A DNA stretch of 32,745 bases from UBA11612 sp963976395 (GTDB taxonomy: Bacteria; Pseudomonadota; Alphaproteobacteria; Rhodospirillales; Rhodospirillaceae), in assembly GCA_963976395.1 (NCBI GenBank), contig CAXBLG010000032.1, positions 1 through 32,745 of the forward strand, given 5' to 3'. Positions 17,648 through 26,355 of this stretch are shown here, piece by piece. Both the position numbers and the translations under genes were made by a program. Each line of letters starts with the position of its first letter. Position 1 is the first letter of the stretch. Under the pieces are notes generated by a model, which ran no database searches, was not told the DNA's origin, and saw only the letters and a list, made by a program, of their open reading frames with translations.

Positions 17648-19021
17648 CTAAGCGTCCTTCTTGGCCTTACTCTTCTTCTTCGCGGCTTTCGGCTCCTCTG
17701 TCTCATCAGGATCCTTCAGCAACTCTTCCACGCTAACCGTCTCATCAGTGACTTTAGCAACGCTGATGATGAAATCGACGACCTTCTCTTCAAACAAAGG
17801 AGCTCGAAGCGACTCAATGGCTTGCTGGTTACTTTGATAATACTCTACCACTGCGGCTTCCTGCCCAGGATAGCGAAGAGCTTCCTGCCTCACCGCACGT
17901 CCGATGTCTTCAGATGACACCTCAACGCCGTTCTTCTGTCCCGCATCCGAGAGTAATAAGCCGAGACGAACACGGCGTTCGGCAATACCCCGGTACTCGG
18001 CCTTGAGTTCATCTTCGCTCTTATCCGCATCCTCAGGTTCCAGCTGACCATTCTTGGCCGCCTCGTCCATCTGACGCCAGATCGAATCAAACTCCAAATC
18101 CACCATACCTTTCGGGACTTCGAAGGAATAAGATTCCGCCAATTGATCAAGTAGTTGGCGCTTCAAACGCATACGAGAGGCCTTGTCGTAATCTTCCTGC
18201 AGAAGTTCACGGGTCCGTGCCTTGAAGGCCGCGACATCTTCCAAGCCCATGCTTTTGGCGAGTTCATCATTCAGTTCCGGAAGAACGAGTTTACGCAGTT
18301 CTTTGACTTTAACCTCAAATTCCGCGTCTTTACCCGCCAACTCGGCGCTTTGGTATTCTGCCGGGAATGTAACCTTTACAGTTACGTCCTCGCCGGCTTT
18401 CTTGCCTTCCAGTTGCTCTTCAAAGCCAGGAATAAACATTCCTGAACCAAGCTCAACGATTGCGTCTTCGGCAGAGCCCCCCTCAAACACTTCTCCGCTA
18501 ACACGCCCAACATAATCTACGAGGACAGCATCACCTTTAACGGCCGGGCGATCTTCAGTTACGGTTTCTGTAGTCCGCCGGCCCTTTAATATGCCCTCTA
18601 AGGTCTTCTCAAACTCTTCATCAGAAACTGTTGCAACTAAACGCGTTAGTTCAACACCACTAAAATCCGGCGTTTCAATCTTCGGCAAAACTTCGAGTTG
18701 AACAGAAAACTCCAAATCTTTGCCTTCATCGGACTGTACAAGGTCCACTTTGGGCTGCATGGCTGGCGTTAACGCCTTTTCGGTCAAAGCAGCTTGCGTT
18801 GATTCGTCGATGGTCTTTTCAAGAATTTCGCCGCGAACAGCTTGTCCAAACCGTTTGCGCAACAGATTCATGGGAACCTTGCCGGGCCTAAAGCCAGGCA
18901 GCCGCACCTGCTTCCCCACCTCTGTAAGCCGGGTCACGACTTTTTCTTCAATCGCGGCGGCAGTCACAACCACATTGAATTCGTGCTTCAGTCCGTCTGT
19001 CGTCTTGTCAATTACTTGCAT
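17648..19021 (-). CDS. tig: Trigger factor (ribosome-associated chaperone)
   Basis: Chaperone that docks beside the ribosomal exit tunnel and shelters nascent chains; it also has prolyl isomerase activity. The 457-residue product has the N-terminal ribosome-binding signature GFRPGKVPMNLLRKRFG near residues 43-59. An FKBP-type PPIase domain covers about residues 155-245 (DAVLVDYVGRVSGEVFEGG). A long helical C-terminal chaperone domain follows, ending in a Lys-rich tail. The length is normal. It lies between tRNA-Leu and clpP in the conserved tig-clpP-clpX-lon order. Confidence 0.97.
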   Translation of the reverse strand: MQVIDKTTDGLKHEFNVVVTAAAIEEKVVTRLTEVGKQVRLPGFRPGKVPMNLLRKRFGQAVRGEILEKTIDESTQAALTEKALTPAMQPKVDLVQSDEGKDLEFSVQLEVLPKIETPDFSGVELTRLVATVSDEEFEKTLEGILKGRRTTETVTEDRPAVKGDAVLVDYVGRVSGEVFEGGSAEDAIVELGSGMFIPGFEEQLEGKKAGEDVTVKVTFPAEYQSAELAGKDAEFEVKVKELRKLVLPELNDELAKSMGLEDVAAFKARTRELLQEDYDKASRMRLKRQLLDQLAESYSFEVPKGMVDLEFDSIWRQMDEAAKNGQLEPEDADKSEDELKAEYRGIAERRVRLGLLLSDAGQKNGVEVSSEDIGRAVRQEALRYPGQEAAVVEYYQSNQQAIESLRAPLFEEKVVDFIISVAKVTDETVSVEELLKDPDETEEPKAAKKKSKAKKDA

Positions 19022-19134
19022 GGAAAACTCATGGTCCCTGCTGGGTGTTATGCGGATGCTTCTATCAGTCTCTGTCAGCGCACAGCCTTGCGGCTCTCAT
19101 ATATAGCGTTTCGCTCCGGGAAAGCGTCCCAGTT

Positions 19135-19221
19135 TGGTGCGGGTGAAGGGACTTGAACCCCTACGTCCTTTCGGACACGAGGACCTAAACCTCGCGCGTC
19201 TACCAATTCCACCACACCCGC
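19135..19221 (-). tRNA. tRNA-Leu, anticodon UAG
   Basis: An 87-base class II tRNA on the minus strand. Acceptor arm GCGGGTG/CACCCGC with discriminator A and encoded CCA. The anticodon stem CGAGG/CCTCG surrounds TTTAGGT, giving anticodon TAG (Leu, CUA). A long variable arm (TGTCCGAAAGGACG) is present, followed by a T-arm with GTTCAAG. It lies directly upstream of tig. Confidence 0.97.
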
Positions 19222-19384
19222 TGAAGCCCGGTGCGAGACCGCCTAATGATCGTCAAATAGGCTTGCCACGCTACGCGCCTTAAAAAAGGATGCGGTAGAT
19301 AGCCAAGAACCACACCGGTAATCAAGCCCTGTCACTGCCGTAAGGTCGGAATTCCGCAATCCGGGCAAATTCTCCTCCTCCCGA

Positions 19385-20914
19385 TTAGACAAAGGATTTC
19401 AACACCTTTGGCAATATCTCGGGAATATCCTCGGCAATGAGCCCCCGGCCAACCTGACTTCCGGCCGCTCCATGAAGCCAAACGGCGGCCATAGCCGCCT
19501 CCCAGGGCGGCATTTCCTGGACTAAAAGCCCCACCACAATTCCGGCAAGAACATCCCCAGAACCACCCGTTGCGAGCCAAGGCGGCGCATTGAGCGAGAT
19601 ACCCGCCTGCCCCGTGGGGGCGGCGACAACTGTATCGGCTCCTTTGAACACAATGATCGCCCCACTGACCCGCGCGGCATCAATTGCCCGGCTTAGTTTG
19701 TCGCCACCAACACCAAAAAGACGCTCAAACTCCCCGTTGTGGGGCGTCAACACCACCGGAGATACGCGGCGACGTATCGCGGCAAAAAGCTGATCAGGGT
19801 CGTCTTTGAAGCTGGTCAGTGCGTCCGCATCCAGAACCACCGCTTTATCCGTGCCAAGAATCTGAAGGACACGCACTGCTGTTTCTGGCCCAACGCCACA
19901 CCCAGGCCCGATCAACACCCCGTTTAAGCGAGTATTCGACAACAGCCCTGCGAGGTCTTCGGCGCAATCCATTGCGTTCACAAAAGAGCCAGGTTCACTC
20001 ACGGCGTAGATATGGAGTGCTTCAGAGGGCACCGCGAGAGATAACAACCCAGCACCCGCGCGGCGTGCGCCGCGCGCCGCCAGTCTCGCCGCACCTGTCA
20101 CGCGCCCGCCACCGACGACCATAGCGTGCCCCCGCGTATACTTATGATCATCCCAACCCGGTTTTGGGAGCGTCCAAAGCTCAGGCCCATTTACGGCAAT
20201 ATGCGGCGAAATATTGCCCAACACGGAATTCGGAATGCCTATGTCGGCAACTGTAATTTCACCACATAAGTCTCGGCCCGGATAAAGTAAGTGTCCAGGT
20301 TTAGGGCGAAAGAACGTCACCGTAGCAATGCATCTTGGTGCACCACCTACGCCACCCAAGACTTCTCCACTATCACCATTCACACCGCTAGGAATATCTG
20401 CGGCCACACAGGGCAGTGCTTCCCTGTTGATATATTCAATGACTTCTTTAACAGACCCTTCAAGCGGTCGGTTCAAACCCGCACCGAATAACGCGTCTAC
20501 GATGAGCGGATGATCCACCAGCAAATCGGAATTTAACGGGTCAACGGGCTGACCTAGGTTCCGCCACCGATCCAAATTGGTCGCCGCGTCGCCTTTAACC
20601 CGTCCTTCGTCTCCGTATAAAGCTACGCTTACCACCCAACCGGCCGCTACGAGGTGCCGGGCGACAACAAATCCATCCCCGCCGTTGTTTCCAGGTCCGC
20701 ACAGAACAACGACCCGGCGCGGCGCCCATTTGCTCTGGATGAACTCGGCGATGGCCAATCCGGCGGCTTCCATGAGATCAAGGCTAGAGTGTCCCATTTC
20801 GGCTGCGGCCAGGTCTGCGGCGTAAGTTTGCGCAACGCTCAACACTGCGCAGGAGTCAGGAACTCCCTGTAAGGAAGAGATTGCCTGCCTATTTGACTTT
20901 TTGGTCATAACCAC
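19385..20914 (-). CDS. nnr: Bifunctional NAD(P)H-hydrate epimerase / ADP-dependent dehydratase
   Basis: Metabolite-repair enzyme that converts damaged R- and S-NAD(P)HX back to NAD(P)H. The 509-residue product has two domains. The N-terminal YjeF epimerase domain (about 20-225) has EMGHSSLDLMEAAG and CGPGNNGGDG at 72-81. The C-terminal ribokinase-like dehydratase domain (about 235-509) has VVGGGRVTGAARLAARGA, LTPHNGEFERLFG and the nucleotide-site motif ATGGSGDVLAGIV. It is divergent from the D-amino-acid dehydrogenase gene. The start MVMTKK could shift to the ATG two codons later. Confidence 0.94.
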   Translation of the reverse strand: MVMTKKSNRQAISSLQGVPDSCAVLSVAQTYAADLAAAEMGHSSLDLMEAAGLAIAEFIQSKWAPRRVVVLCGPGNNGGDGFVVARHLVAAGWVVSVALYGDEGRVKGDAATNLDRWRNLGQPVDPLNSDLLVDHPLIVDALFGAGLNRPLEGSVKEVIEYINREALPCVAADIPSGVNGDSGEVLGGVGGAPRCIATVTFFRPKPGHLLYPGRDLCGEITVADIGIPNSVLGNISPHIAVNGPELWTLPKPGWDDHKYTRGHAMVVGGGRVTGAARLAARGARRAGAGLLSLAVPSEALHIYAVSEPGSFVNAMDCAEDLAGLLSNTRLNGVLIGPGCGVGPETAVRVLQILGTDKAVVLDADALTSFKDDPDQLFAAIRRRVSPVVLTPHNGEFERLFGVGGDKLSRAIDAARVSGAIIVFKGADTVVAAPTGQAGISLNAPPWLATGGSGDVLAGIVVGLLVQEMPPWEAAMAAVWLHGAAGSQVGRGLIAEDIPEILPKVLKSFV

Positions 20915-21052
20915 TACCTGCTGACGTGGACTGGGGATTTTTAAGAGAGGCTTTTTACCCGCACCGTCAATGGTCTATACCTTGCGGCAACGATATATAG
21001 CTGAACAAGAGAAATTGGTGAGCGCAAACGTGAATTCGCGAGCACAATCACA

Positions 21053-22318
21053 ATGAAGGTTTTGGTGCTCGGCGCCGGTGTCGTGGGCACGACGACGGCC
21101 TACTTCTTGGCCCAAGACGGTCATGATGTAACCGTACTCGACCGTCAATCAGCGCCTGCTCTTGAGACTAGTTTCGCCAATGGGGCACAAATATCGGCAT
21201 GCCATGCCAAACCTTGGGCCGAACCAAAAATGCCTTTACAGGCATTGCGATGGTCTCTTCAGGCAGATGCACCACTCCTGTTTCGCCCATGGCGATGGGA
21301 TCCCCCATTGTGGTCGTGGGGTCTAAAATTTCTACGCAACTGCACAAGCGAGCGCATGCGGATCAACATGGACCGCACATTGCGCATTGCGCTTTACAGC
21401 CGCTCGGTCCTCAAATCCCTCAGGCAACATACCGGCATTCAATACAATCAGGTCACCAAGGGCATATTGCATATTTACCGTACCCCGGAGGAATTCGCCG
21501 AAGGCCGAACGACTGCAGAGCAACTATCCGCTCTGGGCTTGCCGCAAGACATTTTAACGGCCAACGAATGCATCGAACTGGAACCCGCACTGACTTATGC
21601 CGCCAGCAAAGATCTTGCGGGAGGACTTATGAGCCGAGACGACGAGAGTGGCGACGCACACCTCTTCACCGAAGAACTCGCAAAATTGGCGATTGATCGC
21701 GGCGTCGAATTTCGATTTGGGGTTACCATCAAGTCTCTAAAGGCTTCGGGGCGCCGCATTTCACGGATCATTACAGATCACGGAGACCTGGATGCCGATG
21801 CAATCGTACTTGCGCTCGGAAGCTACTCTCCACATCTCGCCAAACCGCTCGGTCTTCATCTCCCGATTTACCCGGCAAAGGGGTATTCAATAAGCATTGA
21901 ACTCGACAGCCCCGAGAATGCACCGACAATCAGTCTAACGGATGAGACCCGTTTTATGGTTTTCTCACGACTTGGCAACACGCTTCGCGTGGCAGGCACG
22001 GCTGAACTCGCTGGATGGGACACATCGTTAAAGCCTGTTCGCGTTGAAGCCCTAAAACGCAATGCCCAGAGTCTATTTCCCAATGCTTCATCATACGACG
22101 ATCTAAATCCATGGTGTGGCTTAAGACCAGCAACTCCAGACTCTGTCCCGCTCTTGGGCGGAACGTCTTACGAGAATCTTTTTCTAAATACCGGACACGG
22201 CACATTGGGGTGGACGATGGCTTGCGGTTCGGCACAGATTACAGCCGATCTAATTGCGGGACGCGCGCCGGAAATCGACCTCGCCGGCCTAACTTTGGAG
22301 CGCTTTGAACGTTCTTAA
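21053..22318 (+). CDS. dadA: D-amino-acid dehydrogenase, FAD-dependent (DadA family)
   Basis: Flavoenzyme predicted to deaminate D-amino acids to 2-oxo acids and pass electrons to the respiratory chain. The 421-residue product starts with the Rossmann FAD motif VLGAGVVGTTTAYFLAQDG (GxGxxG at residues 7-12). It has the DadA-type segment ETSFANGAQISACHAKPWAEP and ends with the second FAD-contact region LLGGTSYENLFLNTGHGTLG. Other DAO-family oxidases share the fold, so the substrate is inferred. The ribosome-binding site is weak. A possible short upstream frame (GTG at 21018) ends with its TGA overlapping this ATG. Confidence 0.85.
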   Translation: MKVLVLGAGVVGTTTAYFLAQDGHDVTVLDRQSAPALETSFANGAQISACHAKPWAEPKMPLQALRWSLQADAPLLFRPWRWDPPLWSWGLKFLRNCTSERMRINMDRTLRIALYSRSVLKSLRQHTGIQYNQVTKGILHIYRTPEEFAEGRTTAEQLSALGLPQDILTANECIELEPALTYAASKDLAGGLMSRDDESGDAHLFTEELAKLAIDRGVEFRFGVTIKSLKASGRRISRIITDHGDLDADAIVLALGSYSPHLAKPLGLHLPIYPAKGYSISIELDSPENAPTISLTDETRFMVFSRLGNTLRVAGTAELAGWDTSLKPVRVEALKRNAQSLFPNASSYDDLNPWCGLRPATPDSVPLLGGTSYENLFLNTGHGTLGWTMACGSAQITADLIAGRAPEIDLAGLTLERFERS

Positions 22319-22320
22319 AA

Positions 22321-22536
22321 CTAAACGTCCAACTCAGGTACTACGTTCCCATATCCGCAATCGCATTCATCCGACGGCTTGGCGAGCCGCGCCACCAGCG
22401 GGGAGCCCTTCACCTTCGGATTGCTCGGTTCCCACCTAAACTCAGCCTCACATTTTGCGCAGACCTGCACAGCCGGTAGAGTTGGCGCCGGATCCTTCTT
22501 CTCCGTTGATCGAACGGAAGGTACTTTTGGAGACAT
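22321..22536 (-). CDS. Small Cys4 zinc-ribbon-like protein of unknown function
   Basis: A 71-residue basic protein with CAKC at about residues 26-29 and CDCGYGN near 58-64. This two-knuckle arrangement suggests one zinc ion. The N-terminus is Ser/Pro/Lys-rich. The ATG has GAGG nine bases before it, supporting real translation. It converges on dadA with two bases between the stops. I do not recognise the family; a nucleic-acid or protein-binding role is only a guess. Confidence 0.6.
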   Translation of the reverse strand: MSPKVPSVRSTEKKDPAPTLPAVQVCAKCEAEFRWEPSNPKVKGSPLVARLAKPSDECDCGYGNVVPELDV

Positions 22537-22619
22537 TGGTGAAGGCCTCGCGCTTCGTTGGAACTGCGGCTATTCTAGGTCAGTTCTCTTATAAATTCTT
22601 CTAATTTGGACATTGAATA

Positions 22620-23027
22620 TTGGTTTTTGGACTCGATTTTCTCGGCTTTGGAAATAAGCGCCGGTGGGCGCTGCAACTGTTAGACAAGTCTTTAGGTGAG
22701 CTTGAGGTCAATCCCGGCTACCTTGACGACGGTATGAAATACATTATCTACAACTGGGTCATTGAGGAAGAAACGCGTGCGCGCGGCGCAAAGGGTGTTT
22801 TCGATTCCGCCATTCGTGATTCCGCCACTCTCTTGTCATTTTGCATTCTTGGAGCAGAGGAAACAGAAGAGCTTTGGGGCTCCGACGTTCGATCAACCCG
22901 TGAAGCCCGATTCGATGCCGTGCTTGAGCGAGATGAAGACGAAACTTTGGACGCTAAGCTTATCAAGCTTGTCCTAGCGAAAGGTCTTGCTGCACCTGAT
23001 ATCCGTGCCCGCGTTTCACTTGATTGA
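22620..23027 (+). CDS. Hypothetical protein, 135 residues
   Basis: Not recognised. It has a TTG start just after an in-frame stop and only a weak GGA upstream. The product looks largely helical, acidic in its second half, with no signal peptide or membrane segment. Trp residues occur in the RRWALQLLDK, IYNWVIEEE and ELWG segments. Codon choice resembles the neighbours, so I think it is a real gene. It is convergent with the next gene (stops 6 bases apart). Confidence 0.6.
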   Translation: MVFGLDFLGFGNKRRWALQLLDKSLGELEVNPGYLDDGMKYIIYNWVIEEETRARGAKGVFDSAIRDSATLLSFCILGAEETEELWGSDVRSTREARFDAVLERDEDETLDAKLIKLVLAKGLAAPDIRARVSLD

Positions 23028-23033
23028 TCTCTG

Positions 23034-23696
23034 TTAAGTATTCCCGGTCCGCTCGACGAGTTTGGCATCACGTCCAAAGGCAAGAGCCCGACATTCAACT
23101 GCCATATCACCATCTTTACCCTGCTTCGGCATACCCATCACAACCGATGGCGTTTGCCGATACAACCGAAACACAATCTGCGGCAACCATTTTTCCTGGT
23201 CGGGCACGCTTTGGCCGGTCTTCTCGTAGCTTTCACGATCCCCAAAAAAGTGAGCAGGGCCACCACCTGCAGACGGTTTGCCAACAATAACCGCGAGCGG
23301 GTAACCGGGGTGTTCCAGGTATTCCGTCCCCGGCCTAATCGCAATCCCACCGTCTCCGGGATTACGGGCAATCGTCACGACCCGTGGCATTGCACCTGCT
23401 TCAGCATCCTCACGGAATTTCTCCTGCACTGCCGCTGCAGCGATCCAGCGCACATTTTCTCTGAAGAATCCCTTTGCATCAGGCTTGCTAAAATACCGCG
23501 CCAAAAAATCATAAGCCACGGTCCGGCGCTGGTCCAAATCGTTGATATCCAGGGACGCATATTTTACTGCGGGCAAAAGAAAATGATCGGCTGCGTAGTC
23601 AAAGTCTTCCGGAGACAGATAGGTGAATCCGAAGCCTTCACCGCCACCTACTTCAACCAGCACAATGTCTGGATGTCGCCGCCCACGTTCAGCCAC
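23034..23696 (-). CDS. Hypothetical protein, 220 residues
   Basis: Not recognised. The GTG start at 23694-23696 is well supported by GAGGGG six bases before it, and an in-frame stop lies a short way upstream, so the start is fairly firm. The product has no signal peptide or membrane helix. It contains glycine-rich turns (EVGGGEGFGFTYL, ARNPGDGGIAIRPG, KPSAGGGPAHFFG) and a helical middle, suggesting a soluble alpha/beta protein. No catalytic motif stands out. Confidence 0.65.
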   Translation of the reverse strand: MAERGRRHPDIVLVEVGGGEGFGFTYLSPEDFDYAADHFLLPAVKYASLDINDLDQRRTVAYDFLARYFSKPDAKGFFRENVRWIAAAAVQEKFREDAEAGAMPRVVTIARNPGDGGIAIRPGTEYLEHPGYPLAVIVGKPSAGGGPAHFFGDRESYEKTGQSVPDQEKWLPQIVFRLYRQTPSVVMGMPKQGKDGDMAVECRALAFGRDAKLVERTGNT

Positions 23697-23925
23697 CGAG
23701 TACCCCTCACAATCCCCGCGCCCACAACCTTATAAATAGGTAGCGCTTTCAAATACTTGCGTCAATTCCACCGGCGATGAGTCAAAGACTCCGCTCCTAT
23801 CAAGCTTGTCATTTTCAGAGCATCACCCACTAATCCTCTGATATTTATGTGTTTTATTTCCTCATCTGGCGAAGGAGCCTTAAAAAGTCGGCAACCGCTA
23901 ACCCGCTCAGACGTTGCACCTATGA

Positions 23926-24627
23926 ATGCTTCTACAACATACGGTGTTCCAAATGACGATTGATGCAATATCCGGTAAATCTATAGTCGAGCCTAAGGTC
24001 GCCGTTACGCGGTTTCTGAGCGATATGGCAACCGCGGCCAAGCGAACGTTTCCGGCTTGGCATGAGACACTGACAGTCGGCATTGAGGAATGCGCCCTGA
24101 GCTTCGATGAAAAACGGTCCGTCATCGAAGTCCACCCTTTAGACGACTACTATTTTGCTGGCGTGGTGGCTCTTGAGACTTCGAAGATTCGAAAAATGTT
24201 TCAGGATGATCAAGCCCGCGAACTTTTGAGTCTTATCGGCGAACATGTTGATGCGGTCGCCGGTCGAAAAGACCGGACCATTTCAGACCTCGTGTTCTTC
24301 ATCATTAGCAGGGTCGATCTCGCCATTACGACAAACAGTCAAAAGATGCCCTATGATCAGGTCGTAAAAACGATTCTAGTCCGCCTTGGCATCGACAAGG
24401 TAGAGGCGACGGAGCATTTAATGTCAGACGCCTTGTACCGGCACACATTGGGCGAACCTTTGGCGCTCGGCATTCCCCATTGGTGGGCAACTTTTAAGTC
24501 TAAATATAGTCTAGGCAACCCTGCCGCCGAAGCAACTGACGACTCCACCAATTTGCAATCGATAGCGAACACCAAACCAACCAAATCTGTTCGCAGAAAA
24601 GTTCCTCGGCGCGCCGCTGCTTTTTGA
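23926..24627 (+). CDS. Hypothetical protein, 233 residues
   Basis: Not recognised. The ATG directly follows an in-frame stop; a second ATG nine codons in is an alternative, and neither has a strong ribosome-binding site. The product is soluble and probably mostly helical. It has a conserved-looking core (AWHETLTVGIEECALSF, EVHPLDDYYFAGVVALE) and a basic C-terminal tail (RRKVPRRAAAF). It ends three bases from the convergent aminotransferase gene. Nothing in the neighbourhood suggests a role. Confidence 0.6.
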   Translation: MLLQHTVFQMTIDAISGKSIVEPKVAVTRFLSDMATAAKRTFPAWHETLTVGIEECALSFDEKRSVIEVHPLDDYYFAGVVALETSKIRKMFQDDQARELLSLIGEHVDAVAGRKDRTISDLVFFIISRVDLAITTNSQKMPYDQVVKTILVRLGIDKVEATEHLMSDALYRHTLGEPLALGIPHWWATFKSKYSLGNPAAEATDDSTNLQSIANTKPTKSVRRKVPRRAAAF

Positions 24628-24630
24628 CGG

Positions 24631-25770
24631 TCACGTTTTTTGGAAGAAACTCCGAGCTGCTTCTGCGAATGAATCCATATCTTCTGATCGACCTATGCTC
24701 ACGCGCGCCCACGTCTCTAAGTAGTCAGGTCGCGGCGCGACAAGCACATTGCGGCTCCGCATATGGCGATAGAAATCGACGGCGGGTCTACCGGTATCAA
24801 AGAAAATAAAATTGCCCTGCGTTGGCACATACCGCAGACTCATTTCATCTAGAAACTTATAAGTCTGATCAATACTCGAACGCACCATCTCGCGACTACT
24901 CGCGACGAAGTTTTTATCCTCATAACTCGCCAGAGCAGCAAGAACGCCCAATCGATTTGGAATTGAAATCCGCCGCTGTTCAAGCCGATTAATGACATCC
25001 GGACGCCCCAGCCCGTATCCAATTCTCAGCCCCGCCATGCCGTACACCTTCGAGAAAGTGCGAGAAACAACAACATTCATCCCGGCCTTGATTTGATCAA
25101 CCATGGAATTTTTCTGCGGCTCGTCCGTAAAATCGATGTAAGCCTCATCCACGATTATCGCAGCACGCGGCGACACAGCGCCGATGAAGCTGCGCAAATA
25201 TGCCGGATTCAAAATCGCGCCGGTGGGATTATTGGGATTGCATATATATACAACACCCGTCCGCTCGTTGACATGGTCCGCCATTGCCGACAAATCAATG
25301 CCCAATTCAGAATCCAGCGCGACCGCTTCTACCCGCCCCGCATTGCGGATCACGTAGTCAGCCAACATGGTGAAGCTCGGCGTAGCCGAAACAACTTCTC
25401 TCCCCCCACCCAGAACAAGACCTGCGATTTTTAGAAGTTCTCCAGACCCTTCCGTAACAATAACATTCTCGGGACGAAGCCCCTCGCGTTCAGCAATGAC
25501 ATCGCGCAACTGGCGGACGTCTTGATGGCTATACATCCAGCTTCCATCAATGGCATCGCGTATCGCTTGCTTGGCGCTCTCTGGAGGTCCGTAGGGATTC
25601 TCATTGAACAGTAAGCGAACAAAACCAGACTTGGGCGCCTCATCACGTCCGTGAGCGATAGCCACAGGCCTACTCGTGAGTTCTGCACCCGCTATGGCAC
25701 CAACGGTCAGACCCACCGCAACACCACCGGAGCAGCCTAAAATCTCCCGACGAGACACCGATAACGTCAT
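24631..25770 (-). CDS. Histidinol-phosphate aminotransferase-like PLP enzyme with a predicted Tat signal
   Basis: Fold type I PLP aminotransferase closest to the HisC family. The 379-residue product shows NENPYGPP near 56-63, the NPNNPTG loop at 178-184, DEAY at 208-211, the PLP lysine K241 in SRTFSKVYGMAG and GLRIGYG. The N-terminus is unlike cytoplasmic HisC: SRREIL with a twin arginine at 7-8, then a Gly/Ala/Val-rich hydrophobic stretch and AGA, a Tat signal with probable cleavage near residue 30. The folded enzyme would thus be exported to the periplasm. Physiological substrate unknown; a role in histidine synthesis is doubtful if it is exported. Confidence 0.85.
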   Translation of the reverse strand: MTLSVSRREILGCSGGVAVGLTVGAIAGAELTSRPVAIAHGRDEAPKSGFVRLLFNENPYGPPESAKQAIRDAIDGSWMYSHQDVRQLRDVIAEREGLRPENVIVTEGSGELLKIAGLVLGGGREVVSATPSFTMLADYVIRNAGRVEAVALDSELGIDLSAMADHVNERTGVVYICNPNNPTGAILNPAYLRSFIGAVSPRAAIIVDEAYIDFTDEPQKNSMVDQIKAGMNVVVSRTFSKVYGMAGLRIGYGLGRPDVINRLEQRRISIPNRLGVLAALASYEDKNFVASSREMVRSSIDQTYKFLDEMSLRYVPTQGNFIFFDTGRPAVDFYRHMRSRNVLVAPRPDYLETWARVSIGRSEDMDSFAEAARSFFQKT

Positions 25771-25847
25771 ACGAATATCTTCCAGATCATTGCTCTAGTG
25801 AAACTCACTTGTTCAGGGATTCTTTGCGTAGATGAACGAACCCGGCG

Positions 25848-26285
25848 TCATGGTAAAACTTTAAACGATATTTCGGAATACTCACCTCCGCGGTGAATAA
25901 GAAAGGTTCGCGGGGCTACAACTTCACCTCTGTCAACGGGAACAATCATCCAAACAGCGTTTGGTTCATGAGCCATTGCAATATCATGGGCCGACGGCCG
26001 CGCCTGGCCATTGGGATGAGAGTGATAGTGACCGACAACTCGACATGAAGTGCCGCGGAATTCGCGCAATGCATCAAATTGTATCTGGGGATCGACCGCA
26101 AATCCTATCCGGCGGTCTGCGGCTAGATTCGCGCTTGGGCGTATTTCGATCACAGAGACAACACCGGCGCCTGAACCAATGAGCAATCCGCAGCATTCGT
26201 CTGGGTAAACCGCAGTCGCCGCGCAGCATATCTCGTCGAGGTGCTTTGCGGCGATCTCAACGGCATGAGGTGAACTGATCGACAT
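25848..26285 (-). CDS. JAMM/MPN+ (M67) metallopeptidase
   Basis: A 145-residue stand-alone JAB/MPN domain. The complete zinc-protease signature is present: glutamate at 30 (YPDECCG) and HxHx7Sx2D at 88-101 (HYHSHP ... S98, D101). Bacterial relatives cleave ubiquitin-like sulfur carriers or peptide bonds near C-termini, but no ThiS/MoaD-like gene is present here, so the substrate is unknown. It is divergent from rluD with a 70-base gap. Confidence 0.88.
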   Translation of the reverse strand: MSISSPHAVEIAAKHLDEICCAATAVYPDECCGLLIGSGAGVVSVIEIRPSANLAADRRIGFAVDPQIQFDALREFRGTSCRVVGHYHSHPNGQARPSAHDIAMAHEPNAVWMIVPVDRGEVVAPRTFLIHRGGEYSEISFKVLP

Positions 26286-26355
26286 CTCTACCTAATTGAC
26301 ACTATGACGGGAGCAGACACAACGGATACAGTGGCAAATTCCTAATTCGGCAATC

